DNA of 64,000 bases. Source: Membranihabitans marinus. GTDB taxonomy: Bacteria; Bacteroidota; Bacteroidia; Chitinophagales; Saprospiraceae. Shown in pieces: positions 26,744-35,311 of the stretch (positions are counted from its first letter, which is position 1; the number at the start of each line of letters is the position of its first letter). The stretch covers positions 62,001 to 126,000 of the forward strand of contig NZ_JAJQYA010000006.1 in NCBI RefSeq assembly GCF_021729155.1, written 5' to 3'. The notes under the pieces are model-generated. The model was not told the DNA's origin and made no database searches. It saw nothing but the letters and a program-made list of their open reading frames with translations. A program made the translations under genes and the position numbers.

Positions 26744-27154
26744 TAAGGATATTAATCACGACTGATTTAGAAAAAATTATTTTTTTATAAAATTTTTATT
26801 CCATTTTAATGGTGATAAATCAGGTATAATGTCATTGCCATTGTCTCTCAATGTAGGAAATGAAAATGAAATAATCATTGTCTGTTTTATTTCGATTATT
26901 TTATGATACATAGGCAATGCCTTGCGTCTTCCAACATTGTCAAATGAGATTTGCAGTGTAATTGCGTCTCAGCTGAGAGGAAATTTCCTTTAAAAGCAGT
27001 CCTGACAGGACGATATATTTCAGGGTATGACGAAGTCCTGTCTTATTTGGATTATAGAAATAAGTCCCGAAAGGTCGACATAATTTTAAATTTCTGGCTT
27101 TCGAATAGAAGTGTTGTCAGGCTGGAGCACAGTGGCTCCGGTTCCCTCACTGGA
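26744..27154. other. Intergenic region with palindrome mosaic copy B
   Basis: A 410-nt spacer between the DUF6786 gene and the sigma factor's 3' end. The left half (26744-26990) shows nothing recognisable; the right part is repeat copy B. A frame at 26951-27196 lies inside the repeat and is not a gene. Confidence 0.5.
26995..27150. repeat. Palindrome mosaic repeat, copy B (degenerate)
   Basis: Shares with copy A the segments GACGAAGTCCTGTCTTA (27030-27045), GTCC-GAA-GG-CGACATAAT (27064-27084) and CACAGTGGCTCCGGTTCCCTCAC (split here as CACAGTGGC and CGGTTCCCTCAC). It has the same orientation and order but is shorter and has lost the GAGCGAGCGAAATACG block. Confidence 0.6.
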
Positions 27155-27700
27155 TTAAAGAAGAATAAACAAGGAAAGAATTACAAGAAGAAATAAGTGG
27201 TAATTGAGTTTTAGTGTTTTTAAGGTTTGAGCGAGATGGTTTCTTACGGTATGGGGAGAAATATCCAATTCCGAAGCTATTTCTTTATATGAAAGACCTT
27301 TTTCTCGACTCATTCGATAGATTTCACGTTGTCTATCAGGCAATCGATCGATAAAAGTATTTAGTTTTTCTTTTAAGTCATTGGCGATAATACTTTCTTC
27401 TACGTCAACATATTTTTCATCATAAGTCGTCAATATTTCTTCTTGTATATTGAGATTGTTCTTAATTTTTTTGAAATATTTATAGGTTCTATTCCTAGTA
27501 ACTGTAAAAATGTAGGCTTCTATATCATCAATAGCAGCCAACTCTTTTTCGCGTTTTATTAATTGCAAAAAAACATCTTGAGTTAAATCCTTGGCGATAT
27601 GTTCTGATATCACATGAACCAATGCAAATGCATATACGCGGGAATAATATGTTTCAATTAATTGATCTATCATGGTGTTGATGACCATAAAGCTACACAT
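27155..27700 (-). CDS. ECF-type RNA polymerase sigma factor
   Basis: 181 residues at most; ATGs at residues 5 and 10 (MVINTMID) are equally plausible starts, and MIDQLIETYY looks like the usual beginning. Sigma-70 region 2 is at about 12-80 ('AKDLTQDVFLQLIK', 'IEAYIFTVTRNRTYKYFKK'), and region 4 at about 110-165 with the helix-turn-helix GLSYKEIASELDISPHTVRNHL. The tail ends in a hydrophobic helix (YHLFLLVILSLFILL), as often seen in Bacteroidota CSS sigma factors. It is divergent from fecR with 115 nt between, so it presumably drives the fecR-susC-susD operon. Confidence 0.92.
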   Translation of the reverse strand: MCSFMVINTMIDQLIETYYSRVYAFALVHVISEHIAKDLTQDVFLQLIKREKELAAIDDIEAYIFTVTRNRTYKYFKKIKNNLNIQEEILTTYDEKYVDVEESIIANDLKEKLNTFIDRLPDRQREIYRMSREKGLSYKEIASELDISPHTVRNHLAQTLKTLKLNYHLFLLVILSLFILL

Positions 27701-27815
27701 TACTCATCAATTTTCAATTTTAAGAAATTGTAAAAAATATTTTTATTAAAAAAAGAAATTTCAACTAGTACATCGAGGGAGAATAAGACTCAACCTATAA
27801 AATCAACAATTTTTT

Positions 27816-28814
27816 ATGTCCCAAAATTCAAAAGGAGGGAAGGTTAATACGCGTATTCATCAACTTTATCAGAAGTTGGTGGATAGGACTATATCCCAAG
27901 AAGAGCTTAAGGAATGGTATTCATTAGTAAATCAAGATTCTGATGGTAAGCTATTGGAAAAAGAAATGCATTCGATTTGGGAAAATCCCCAAACTGAATT
28001 GAAAGGTAATGAATTACAACAACACATCAGTGAAACTCAGACTGCTATTAGGGATGATTATAATAAGACCAAGATCATTCATTTTTGGTCTAAGGTAGCT
28101 GCAGGAGCGTTGATATTAATCGTCAGTGTTTTGCTGTTAACGAGTCAAAAAAATACCTCTTATTATTCTACGGATTTTGGTGAACGTATATCTCTGGAAT
28201 TGCCCGATGGTTCTATAGTGGAACTCAATGCTCACTCTGATATTACTTGGGACAATAACTGGGAAGAAACGGGAATACGGAAGGTTTCGGTTAATGGGGA
28301 AGTCTATTTTGATGTAAAGCATTTAAATGGTAATCAAAAATTTAGGGTTAAGACTAATGATTTAGAAATAGAAGTCTTGGGTACATCATTTAATGTCTCG
28401 ACGCGAAGCGATAAAACGGAAGTTTTTCTAAAGGAAGGCAAGGTAAAACTTGGATTTCAGGGAAGGGAGTCCATATCTGATACTTTATATATGGTTCCGG
28501 GACAGAAAGTTAGTTATTCCAAAGATGGGGATAGGGTGGAAAAGGATGATGTTGTCAATGGAGAAAAGGAAGTGGGCTGGACTAAAGGCGTGTTGTACTT
28601 TGAAGATAAGTCCGTTGATGAAATTCTAGATAAAGTGAGTCAATTATACGGATTTCAATACGAGATACCAGATAGTATACTGGCGGATAAGAAGATGAAT
28701 TTCGGTGTGCCATATGGTGATTGGGAATCGACAAAACAAGCTTTTGAGTTGACCATGAGACTGCGAATTGAGCAGGAAAATGGAAATGTGTATATGGTAA
28801 GAAAAGCTAACTAA
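27816..28814 (+). CDS. FecR-type anti-sigma factor
   Basis: 332 residues. A cytoplasmic N-terminus of about 90 residues is followed by one transmembrane helix (VAAGALILIVSVLLLTS), the FecR domain ('SLELPDGSIVELNAHSDITW', 'GEVYFDVKH', 'FRVKTNDLEIEVLGTSFNVS'), and a C-terminal DUF4974 (from 'GWTKGVLYFEDKSVDEILD'). It spans the inner membrane, binds the sigma factor in the cytoplasm and the signalling domain of the SusC protein in the periplasm. It is the first gene of the operon with susC, susD and a phosphoesterase. Confidence 0.94.
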   Translation: MSQNSKGGKVNTRIHQLYQKLVDRTISQEELKEWYSLVNQDSDGKLLEKEMHSIWENPQTELKGNELQQHISETQTAIRDDYNKTKIIHFWSKVAAGALILIVSVLLLTSQKNTSYYSTDFGERISLELPDGSIVELNAHSDITWDNNWEETGIRKVSVNGEVYFDVKHLNGNQKFRVKTNDLEIEVLGTSFNVSTRSDKTEVFLKEGKVKLGFQGRESISDTLYMVPGQKVSYSKDGDRVEKDDVVNGEKEVGWTKGVLYFEDKSVDEILDKVSQLYGFQYEIPDSILADKKMNFGVPYGDWESTKQAFELTMRLRIEQENGNVYMVRKAN

Positions 28815-28824
28815 CAAGGAATGT

Positions 28825-28866
28825 GAGAGACCTGCCAGCTGATTGCGACGGCAGAGGCAGGTTCTC
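28825..28866 (+). promoter_or_regulatory. Stem-loop between fecR and susC
   Basis: GAGAGACCTGCC (28825-28836) pairs with GGCAGGTTCTC (28856-28866) with one bulged G, and the loop holds a nested TGCC/GGCA. No U-tract follows, so it is more likely an mRNA stability or partial read-through element than a full terminator. Confidence 0.45.
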
Positions 28867-28897
28867 AACTATAATTTAAACATAAAAATTTAAAAGT

Positions 28898-31800
28898 ATG
28901 AAATTAAAAAAGTTTACTCAAATGAAATGGAGTTTATCGCTCTTATTTCTTCTGTGTATGGTTAAATGGTCGCCTGCTATGGATTCGCCTATGGATACAC
29001 AGGAAATGAAATTCCTAGAAGCCATCAAGGAAATTAGTAAAAGTTTTGACGTTTATTTTTCCTTTGATCGTGAAATGGTAGAAAATTTAACGGTTCATTA
29101 CGATGCCAATAAGGTCAATACCTTGGAAGAGGCCATAGACCATATTCTCGAAGGGACGAATTTGTTTTATAAATTATTTGATAAGAGGTTTGTGATCATA
29201 TATAGTAAAGACCTCGAAGGCATACGGTCCATGAAAAAAATGATGGCTCATATGCAGGAAATCCTTTCTCAGGATGAAAAATATTTAATTGAACCGACGA
29301 ATCGATTGCCACTCAGGAAATTTTATGACAATCCCTATAGAGAATTAAGGGGATTGATCATCAATGTAGGGGGAATGGTGATCGACGATAGTGGCAATCC
29401 ATTGATCGGAGTAACCGTGCGAATTAAAGGATCTCAAATAGGGACAGCAACAGATATGGACGGTAGATTTTCATTGTCCAATATTGACGAAAGTGCCACT
29501 TTAGTATTTAGTTATATAGGATATCAATCCATTGAAATTCCGGTTGATGGCAGAAGTAAGATTGAGATAACAATGATTGCCGATTCAGAAATGTTGGATG
29601 AGGTGGTCATAGTGGGTTATGGAAAACAAAAAAAGGTCAATCTAACTGGTGCGGTTTCCCAAATACAGAGCAAGGATTTTATTGATGAAAGACCGGTCTT
29701 ATCTTTGGGACAAGCATTGCAAGGAGTGATTCCCGGACTGACTATTAGCCAATCCAATGGAATACCGGGAGAAGGGTATTCTTTTAATGTAAGAGGGTAT
29801 ACATCGATTAATGGAGGTTCTCCCCTGGTATTAGTGGATGGTTCGGAAATGGATCCCAGTCTAATTCCACCTTCTGATATCGAAAGTGTAACCGTACTTA
29901 AAGATGCGGCATCTGCGGCTATTTATGGAGCGCGAGCTGCCTTTGGTGTCATATTAATCACTACAAAATCGGGGAAAAAGAATTCCAAATTAACATTGAA
30001 ATACACCAATAATATTTCTAGTACGAGACCGACCACCTTACCGGATAAGGTAGATCCCATAACTCAGATTAAGGTGGGAGGAATTCAATGGGAAAATGCA
30101 GGTAGAACCCCGGGCTGGTATTGGGGGCGAAATGTAGACACCTGGGTTGGATTGTACGAAGCTGCCGATTATGTGCCCAATTCAATACCCATTGTAGATG
30201 GTGTAGCCTATCCGTTGGGAGACAACAATAACATGATTGAACTGATGACGGAATCTAGTCTGTCTTCTCAACATAATTTTTCTGTGTCTGGTGGGTCGGA
30301 TAAGACTACCTTTTTTTTAAGTGCAGGTTTAATGAATCAAGATGGGGTGTTGGCTTTTGACAAGGATAAGTATTCTCGAAAAAATATAATGACCAAGATT
30401 GATGCTGAAATCAATGATTGGCTCAGTGTGGGAACTACACTTGGCTATACCAAGGGCGTTCAGAATATGCCGTATATTCCTAATTACAGCAGTTATTTAT
30501 ACGATGTTTCTTATCTCAGGCCTACCTTTTGGCAGACTGGTATCGATGAAGTATCTGGTGCCCCATGGGGATTTTCGCCAGCGATGATCGAATTAGGAGC
30601 AAAAAATACCTATGCGACCGACAATGCCAATATTCAATTGCGTTCTGAGGTCAGTCCGTTTGAGGGATTTACAATTAATGCCAATTATACTTTTCGAAGT
30701 ATTAAACAAGACGACAGCTACCATATCAATACTTATGAAATGGCGAATTCCACCAGTGGCCCTGGGGTAACTTTTAAATATCGGAATGACCCCAATAGTT
30801 TAAGAAAAACAGCTAGTGATGATAGCTATGAAAACCTATATATTACCGGGCAATACAGCAAAAACTTCAATGGCAAACACGATATTAAGGTCTTGGTTGG
30901 TTATAACCAGGAAAATAGTATCATAAGTTCGTATTATGCTGAAAGACAAAAATTGATTTCAGATGATGTGCCAGCATTGAGTTTGGCTACGGGCAATTCC
31001 AGTGTAAGTGACGATATTACCGAATGGGCGACTCGATCGGGATTGTATCGGTTCAACTATGCTTTGGCGGGTAAATATTTGTTTGAAACCGTCGGTCGAT
31101 ATGATGGATCTTCAAGATTTCAAAAAGACAATAGATTTATATTTTCTCCATCGGCCTCAGTGGGTTGGATTCTTTCAGAGGAGTCCTTCTTCAATGGTGC
31201 GAAGGAATGGTTGGATATGTTTAAGTTGAGAGCATCATATGGTTCTCAGGCCAATCAATCGGTTGGGGCTTATTCTTATTTGCCATTTATGGGGACGGGA
31301 ACGGCCAATTGGATTCAAAATGGTGAGCGCCCCTTATATATTAGTGCTGGGGGTTTGGTAAGTGACTCATATACTTGGGAAAAGGTTAATATCTCCAATG
31401 TCGGTATAGATTTGGGATTCTTTAGAAACCGATTGGAAGCTAATGCTGAGATTTATCAAAGAGAAACCCAAGGCATGTTGACAGCAGGACAGGTTTTACC
31501 AACTTTGTTGGGGACTTCGGTGCCGCGAGAAAATGCTGCCGATTTAAAGGTCAAGGGCTGGGAATTGAGTCTTAATTGGAATGATAAAATCAATTCAAAT
31601 TTTTCTTACAATATTGGATTGATCCTATACGATGATAAGGCTGAGATTACAAAATACGAAAATCCTACTCAATATTTGGGCAGTTTATATGTAGGCAAAG
31701 AGATAGGAGAAATATGGGGATATGAAACCGATAGATTGTTTCAGGCCAATGATTTTACGACTGATGTGGATGGAAATCGAAATTATGTAGATGGTTTACC

Positions 31801-32407
31801 CACACAAGATTTTATTTTCAGTAATAGAATACCTTATCCCGGTGACGTGAAGTACAAGGATCTCAATGATGATGGTGTCCTAGATCGCGGAGAATATACT
31901 TTGGATGATCACGGTGATCTTAAGGTGATTGGGAATTCGAGATCTCGATATCAATATGGTATTCGACTGGGTGGTAGATTTAAACAATTGGATTTATCTA
32001 TTTTTCTACAAGGAGTGGCTAAAAAGGATTTGTGGACTAGCGGAGCTTTTGGGTTTACGGCAGGATCTTCCTATGAGTCTATATTTACTCATACATTGGA
32101 TTATTGGACGGCTGAAAACACCGATGCTTTTTATCCCCGACCTGATGACAGAAGTTATAACAAACAAACTCAGACGAAATATTTGCTCAATGCAGCATAT
32201 ATGAGATTGAAAATGGTTAAACTCGGATATTCCCTTCCCCAAAATATTCTAAAGAAAATTAAGATAGAGAATGTAAGCATTTATTGTACGGCCGAAAACT
32301 TATTTCTTTTGTCTGGTTTGCCCAAAGGAATGGATCCAGAGCTTGGTTCAAGTTATACCTTTCCATTAGCCAAAGATATTTCTGTTGGGGCAACAGTTAC
32401 TTTCTAA
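28898..32407 (+). CDS. SusC/RagA-type TonB-dependent transporter with STN domain
   Basis: 1169 residues. A signal peptide is followed by a secretin/TonB short N-terminal (STN) signalling domain (about 35-110), a carboxypeptidase-like beta-sandwich (about 155-235; 'GNPLIGVTVRIKGSQIGTAT'), and a plug domain (about 240-370) with DEVVIVGYGKQKKVNLTGAV, the SusC signature. The outer-membrane barrel ends in a terminal aromatic (VTF). The STN domain contacts FecR and marks it as a signal-transducing receptor. It pairs with SusD (25 nt downstream) to bind and import an oligomeric substrate across the outer membrane. The barrel length is normal. Confidence 0.95.
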   Translation: MKLKKFTQMKWSLSLLFLLCMVKWSPAMDSPMDTQEMKFLEAIKEISKSFDVYFSFDREMVENLTVHYDANKVNTLEEAIDHILEGTNLFYKLFDKRFVIIYSKDLEGIRSMKKMMAHMQEILSQDEKYLIEPTNRLPLRKFYDNPYRELRGLIINVGGMVIDDSGNPLIGVTVRIKGSQIGTATDMDGRFSLSNIDESATLVFSYIGYQSIEIPVDGRSKIEITMIADSEMLDEVVIVGYGKQKKVNLTGAVSQIQSKDFIDERPVLSLGQALQGVIPGLTISQSNGIPGEGYSFNVRGYTSINGGSPLVLVDGSEMDPSLIPPSDIESVTVLKDAASAAIYGARAAFGVILITTKSGKKNSKLTLKYTNNISSTRPTTLPDKVDPITQIKVGGIQWENAGRTPGWYWGRNVDTWVGLYEAADYVPNSIPIVDGVAYPLGDNNNMIELMTESSLSSQHNFSVSGGSDKTTFFLSAGLMNQDGVLAFDKDKYSRKNIMTKIDAEINDWLSVGTTLGYTKGVQNMPYIPNYSSYLYDVSYLRPTFWQTGIDEVSGAPWGFSPAMIELGAKNTYATDNANIQLRSEVSPFEGFTINANYTFRSIKQDDSYHINTYEMANSTSGPGVTFKYRNDPNSLRKTASDDSYENLYITGQYSKNFNGKHDIKVLVGYNQENSIISSYYAERQKLISDDVPALSLATGNSSVSDDITEWATRSGLYRFNYALAGKYLFETVGRYDGSSRFQKDNRFIFSPSASVGWILSEESFFNGAKEWLDMFKLRASYGSQANQSVGAYSYLPFMGTGTANWIQNGERPLYISAGGLVSDSYTWEKVNISNVGIDLGFFRNRLEANAEIYQRETQGMLTAGQVLPTLLGTSVPRENAADLKVKGWELSLNWNDKINSNFSYNIGLILYDDKAEITKYENPTQYLGSLYVGKEIGEIWGYETDRLFQANDFTTDVDGNRNYVDGLPTQDFIFSNRIPYPGDVKYKDLNDDGVLDRGEYTLDDHGDLKVIGNSRSRYQYGIRLGGRFKQLDLSIFLQGVAKKDLWTSGAFGFTAGSSYESIFTHTLDYWTAENTDAFYPRPDDRSYNKQTQTKYLLNAAYMRLKMVKLGYSLPQNILKKIKIENVSIYCTAENLFLLSGLPKGMDPELGSSYTFPLAKDISVGATVTF

Positions 32408-32431
32408 TTTATATCCATAAAGATTCAAACA

Positions 32432-34195
32432 ATGAAAAACATAATCATATTTACCTTTATTATCATCCTATCATTTTCGTGTAATGATGAATACTTAGAG
32501 AAAATACCCAAAGATCAAGTGACGAATGAAAATTTTTGGAATACTGATGGGGATTTTCAGACTTTTTCCCTAGGACTATATAATTTTTATGGCTTTGGAG
32601 TAGGCAATGCACGACCAATATCTTTAGACAACGATGAAGTGGTGGCGGGAAACCAGGTCCAAAGTAGTTTAATATTTGATCGAAGAACGGTTCCCAATAC
32701 TGGAGGAGCTTGGTCATGGAGTTATTTGAGATCTTGTAATATAATGATTCGCGAGGCAAGAAATGCAGATTTAGATGCAGAGTCAAAATTGCACTGGGAA
32801 GGCGTCGGTAGATTACTTCGGGCTCGTGAGTATTTTTCCAAAGTAGTCAATTTTGGCGATGTACCATGGATAGATCAGGAGTTGGGAACAGAAAGTCCTG
32901 AACTTTTTATGAAACAAGATTCACGTTCTACTGTGATGAATAAGGTGTTGGAGGATTTACAATTTGCAGTGGAAAATATTCGAACCGATGCTGGTGTAAA
33001 CCTTATTAATAGGGATGTAGCTTTGGCTATCAAATCTGAGATTTGCTTGTTTGAGGGCAGTTTTAGAAAATATCACACTGAGCTGGGATTGAGTGACAGT
33101 GATATGTGGCTAAGGGAAAGCGTTATCGCTTCGGAGGCTATTCTAAATTCAAATAAATACGCTTTGGCCGACGATTTTAGATCGATCTATTCGTCTGTGG
33201 ACTTAGCTGGAAACCCTGAGGTCATCTTTTATAAGCAATACGAATTGGGTGTGATAGTCAATGTTCAAGCTAGATTGCTAGGTGTGAGAGATTATTATGG
33301 TGCGACAAAGAATGCTGTTGAAAGTTTTCTTTGCAGTGACGGACTTCCTTATGGTGTCAGTGATTTACAACCAAATGCCAAGGCTGGTTTACCTGTTTTG
33401 ATCAATGATGAATTTAAAAATAGAGATCCGAGAATGAAGGCTACTTTACTGGTCCCATTTGATGAAAATAATCCTCCCCAAAATGATCCTTTGGTGATGG
33501 ATGTAGGTGCATTGACTACTCCCAGCTATTCTCCTGCCCTTATCGGAGAATCTGGGATCTCCAATCCTACCGGTTACCCCCTTTACAAGTGGTGGAGTTT
33601 GGATACCCCGGTAGACGATGTCAATGGAACCTTAGACGCTCCCCTGTATACTTATAAAATGATATTGTTGAACTATGCCGAAGCCAAAGCAGAGTTGGGC
33701 GAGTGCGATAATGCAGTATTAGATAAGAGTATTAATCTGTTGCGGAATCGAGTGGGCATGCCCGCCTTCACTATGGAGTGGGTGAATAGTTTCGAAGACC
33801 CTAAACGACTTGAATATGCACCTGAGATTTCAAATCTTTTATGGGAAATTCGCAGAGAAAGAAGGGTGGAGACAATGTTGGAAGGAAGTAGATACGATGA
33901 TATCCTTCGATGGAAAAAAGCGAGTTATTTCGGTAAGCCTATTTTAGGTGCATATATCGATTTGGATCAGCGTCCAGCAATTGAATACAATGAAGATGGA
34001 AGCAATAAAACCAATGTGATATTGGGAGATAAAGATGGAAATCCTCTTCCCGAGGGCAGTAGAATAGGCTATGTTTTGCCCTATATAGAAAGGCAACCAA
34101 ATTGGTCGGATGATGACTTGAAAATGTATTATTATCCTATTAATTCGGAAGCACTGACCATTAATCCCAATTTGGAACAATCACCTGGATGGTAG
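32432..34195 (+). CDS. SusD/RagB nutrient-binding lipoprotein
   Basis: 587 residues with a lipobox at ILSFSCND. The sequence has the SusD features: N-terminal 'EYLEKIPKDQVTNENFWNTD', TPR-like helices ('LRAREYFSKVVNFGDVPWID'), and a C-terminal RagB block ('NLLWEIRRERRVETMLEGSR' with 'YDDILRWKKA'). It lies on the cell surface as a lid over the SusC barrel. Starts 25 nt after susC. The ligand is not known. No glycoside hydrolase follows; the next gene is a phosphoesterase. Confidence 0.95.
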   Translation: MKNIIIFTFIIILSFSCNDEYLEKIPKDQVTNENFWNTDGDFQTFSLGLYNFYGFGVGNARPISLDNDEVVAGNQVQSSLIFDRRTVPNTGGAWSWSYLRSCNIMIREARNADLDAESKLHWEGVGRLLRAREYFSKVVNFGDVPWIDQELGTESPELFMKQDSRSTVMNKVLEDLQFAVENIRTDAGVNLINRDVALAIKSEICLFEGSFRKYHTELGLSDSDMWLRESVIASEAILNSNKYALADDFRSIYSSVDLAGNPEVIFYKQYELGVIVNVQARLLGVRDYYGATKNAVESFLCSDGLPYGVSDLQPNAKAGLPVLINDEFKNRDPRMKATLLVPFDENNPPQNDPLVMDVGALTTPSYSPALIGESGISNPTGYPLYKWWSLDTPVDDVNGTLDAPLYTYKMILLNYAEAKAELGECDNAVLDKSINLLRNRVGMPAFTMEWVNSFEDPKRLEYAPEISNLLWEIRRERRVETMLEGSRYDDILRWKKASYFGKPILGAYIDLDQRPAIEYNEDGSNKTNVILGDKDGNPLPEGSRIGYVLPYIERQPNWSDDDLKMYYYPINSEALTINPNLEQSPGW

Positions 34196-34223
34196 TTTAA
34201 TAAAAAAATGTAATCAATGCCGC

Positions 34224-34257
34224 TAGGGTGGTTTGATCCCAGTTTTCAATCACCCTA
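34224..34257 (+). terminator. Terminator-like hairpin after susD
   Basis: A 10-bp stem TAGGGTGGTT/AATCACCCTA with one wobble and a 14-nt loop, followed by GGTTATTTTT. It may separate the phosphoesterase gene from the susCD transcript or give partial termination. Confidence 0.5.
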
Positions 34258-34350
34258 ATGGTTATTTTTGTAGTCAATGGCATAAAGAGTGTTGTTTATT
34301 CATCATTAAAAATCTAGCCATTGGATTATCCTATTAATTTTTAAAGTTCA

Positions 34351-35253
34351 ATGAAAATGAAAAATATATTTACCATTATTGTATTGTTTACCTGTCTAAG
34401 TTTAGGTGCACAAAGTGATATGAAGGTCATTACTTACAATGTATTAGAGGGCTTGGGAAATGAAGCTACATACGGAAAAGGAAGAAGAGATTCATGTGTA
34501 CAGTGGTTGGATCAACAACAAGCTGATGTGATTGGATTGCAAGAGTTTTATGGTAGTGAAGCCATGTTGCAAGAGGACAGTAAGAGATGGGAGCATAATT
34601 ACTTCGTTAAATCCGGTGGTGTAGCATTGACTTCTAGAAAGCCCATAGAAGTTATTAAGATATATTCAGAAAAGGGATTGGCCAATTCGGTAATTCATTG
34701 TCGTACCTTTGGTGTCGATTTTTTAGTTATACATCTCAGCCCATCGGATTGGAAATATCGGTTAAATGAGGCCCATAGAATTGAAAGTATCGTCGATTCC
34801 GTAAGATTGACTACCGATAAATACATAGTTTTAGGAGATTTTAATTCACATTCCCCATTCGATGGTGAACTGTATAATCAAAATCCTGAATTGGTGGCTA
34901 AATACCAAAAAGGAGATAGAATGAATAAAGCAAAGGGTAGTTTCAATAGAAACACAGTGAACGGTCGATTAGATTATAGTGTAATGTCTAAATTCTTATC
35001 ATTTCCATTGATAGATGTAACTGAACATTATGTGCCTTTACATAATCGATTTTCATTTCCCACACCTATTCTAATCGGTGTATGGCGAACGGCTGGTAAT
35101 ATCGGACGTACGCCTGAGCGAATTGATTATATCTTATGTAGCAAAGAACTGAGTCCATATTGTAAGAATGTAATCATTCACAATGGAGAGGACAATGATT
35201 ATATCTCTGATCATTATCCCGTGGAGGCCATATTTGATCTGAATTCACAGTAA
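34351..35253 (+). CDS. Secreted endonuclease/exonuclease/phosphatase family protein
   Basis: 300 residues with a signal peptide (MKMKNIFTIIVLFTCLSLGAQS). EEP-fold motifs are MKVITYNVLEG (Asn), GLQEFYG (metal Glu), VLGDFNSH (Asp/Asn) and the C-terminal SDHYPVEA (catalytic Asp-His). Family members cleave phosphodiesters in nucleic acids, sphingomyelin or inositol phosphates. Being secreted and next to susCD, it probably processes a phosphorylated extracellular substrate. A hairpin lies between susD and this gene, so it may have its own control. Confidence 0.88.
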   Translation: MKMKNIFTIIVLFTCLSLGAQSDMKVITYNVLEGLGNEATYGKGRRDSCVQWLDQQQADVIGLQEFYGSEAMLQEDSKRWEHNYFVKSGGVALTSRKPIEVIKIYSEKGLANSVIHCRTFGVDFLVIHLSPSDWKYRLNEAHRIESIVDSVRLTTDKYIVLGDFNSHSPFDGELYNQNPELVAKYQKGDRMNKAKGSFNRNTVNGRLDYSVMSKFLSFPLIDVTEHYVPLHNRFSFPTPILIGVWRTAGNIGRTPERIDYILCSKELSPYCKNVIIHNGEDNDYISDHYPVEAIFDLNSQ

Positions 35254-35311
35254 ATCAAAGTATTGGATTATAAGAATCCATTCAATGATTTGTATCTTCC
35301 ACTGCTCAATA

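Noticed and set aside
26951-27196. Plus-strand open frame as a gene
   Set aside because: It covers repeat copy B and the end of the sigma factor; composition is not protein-like.
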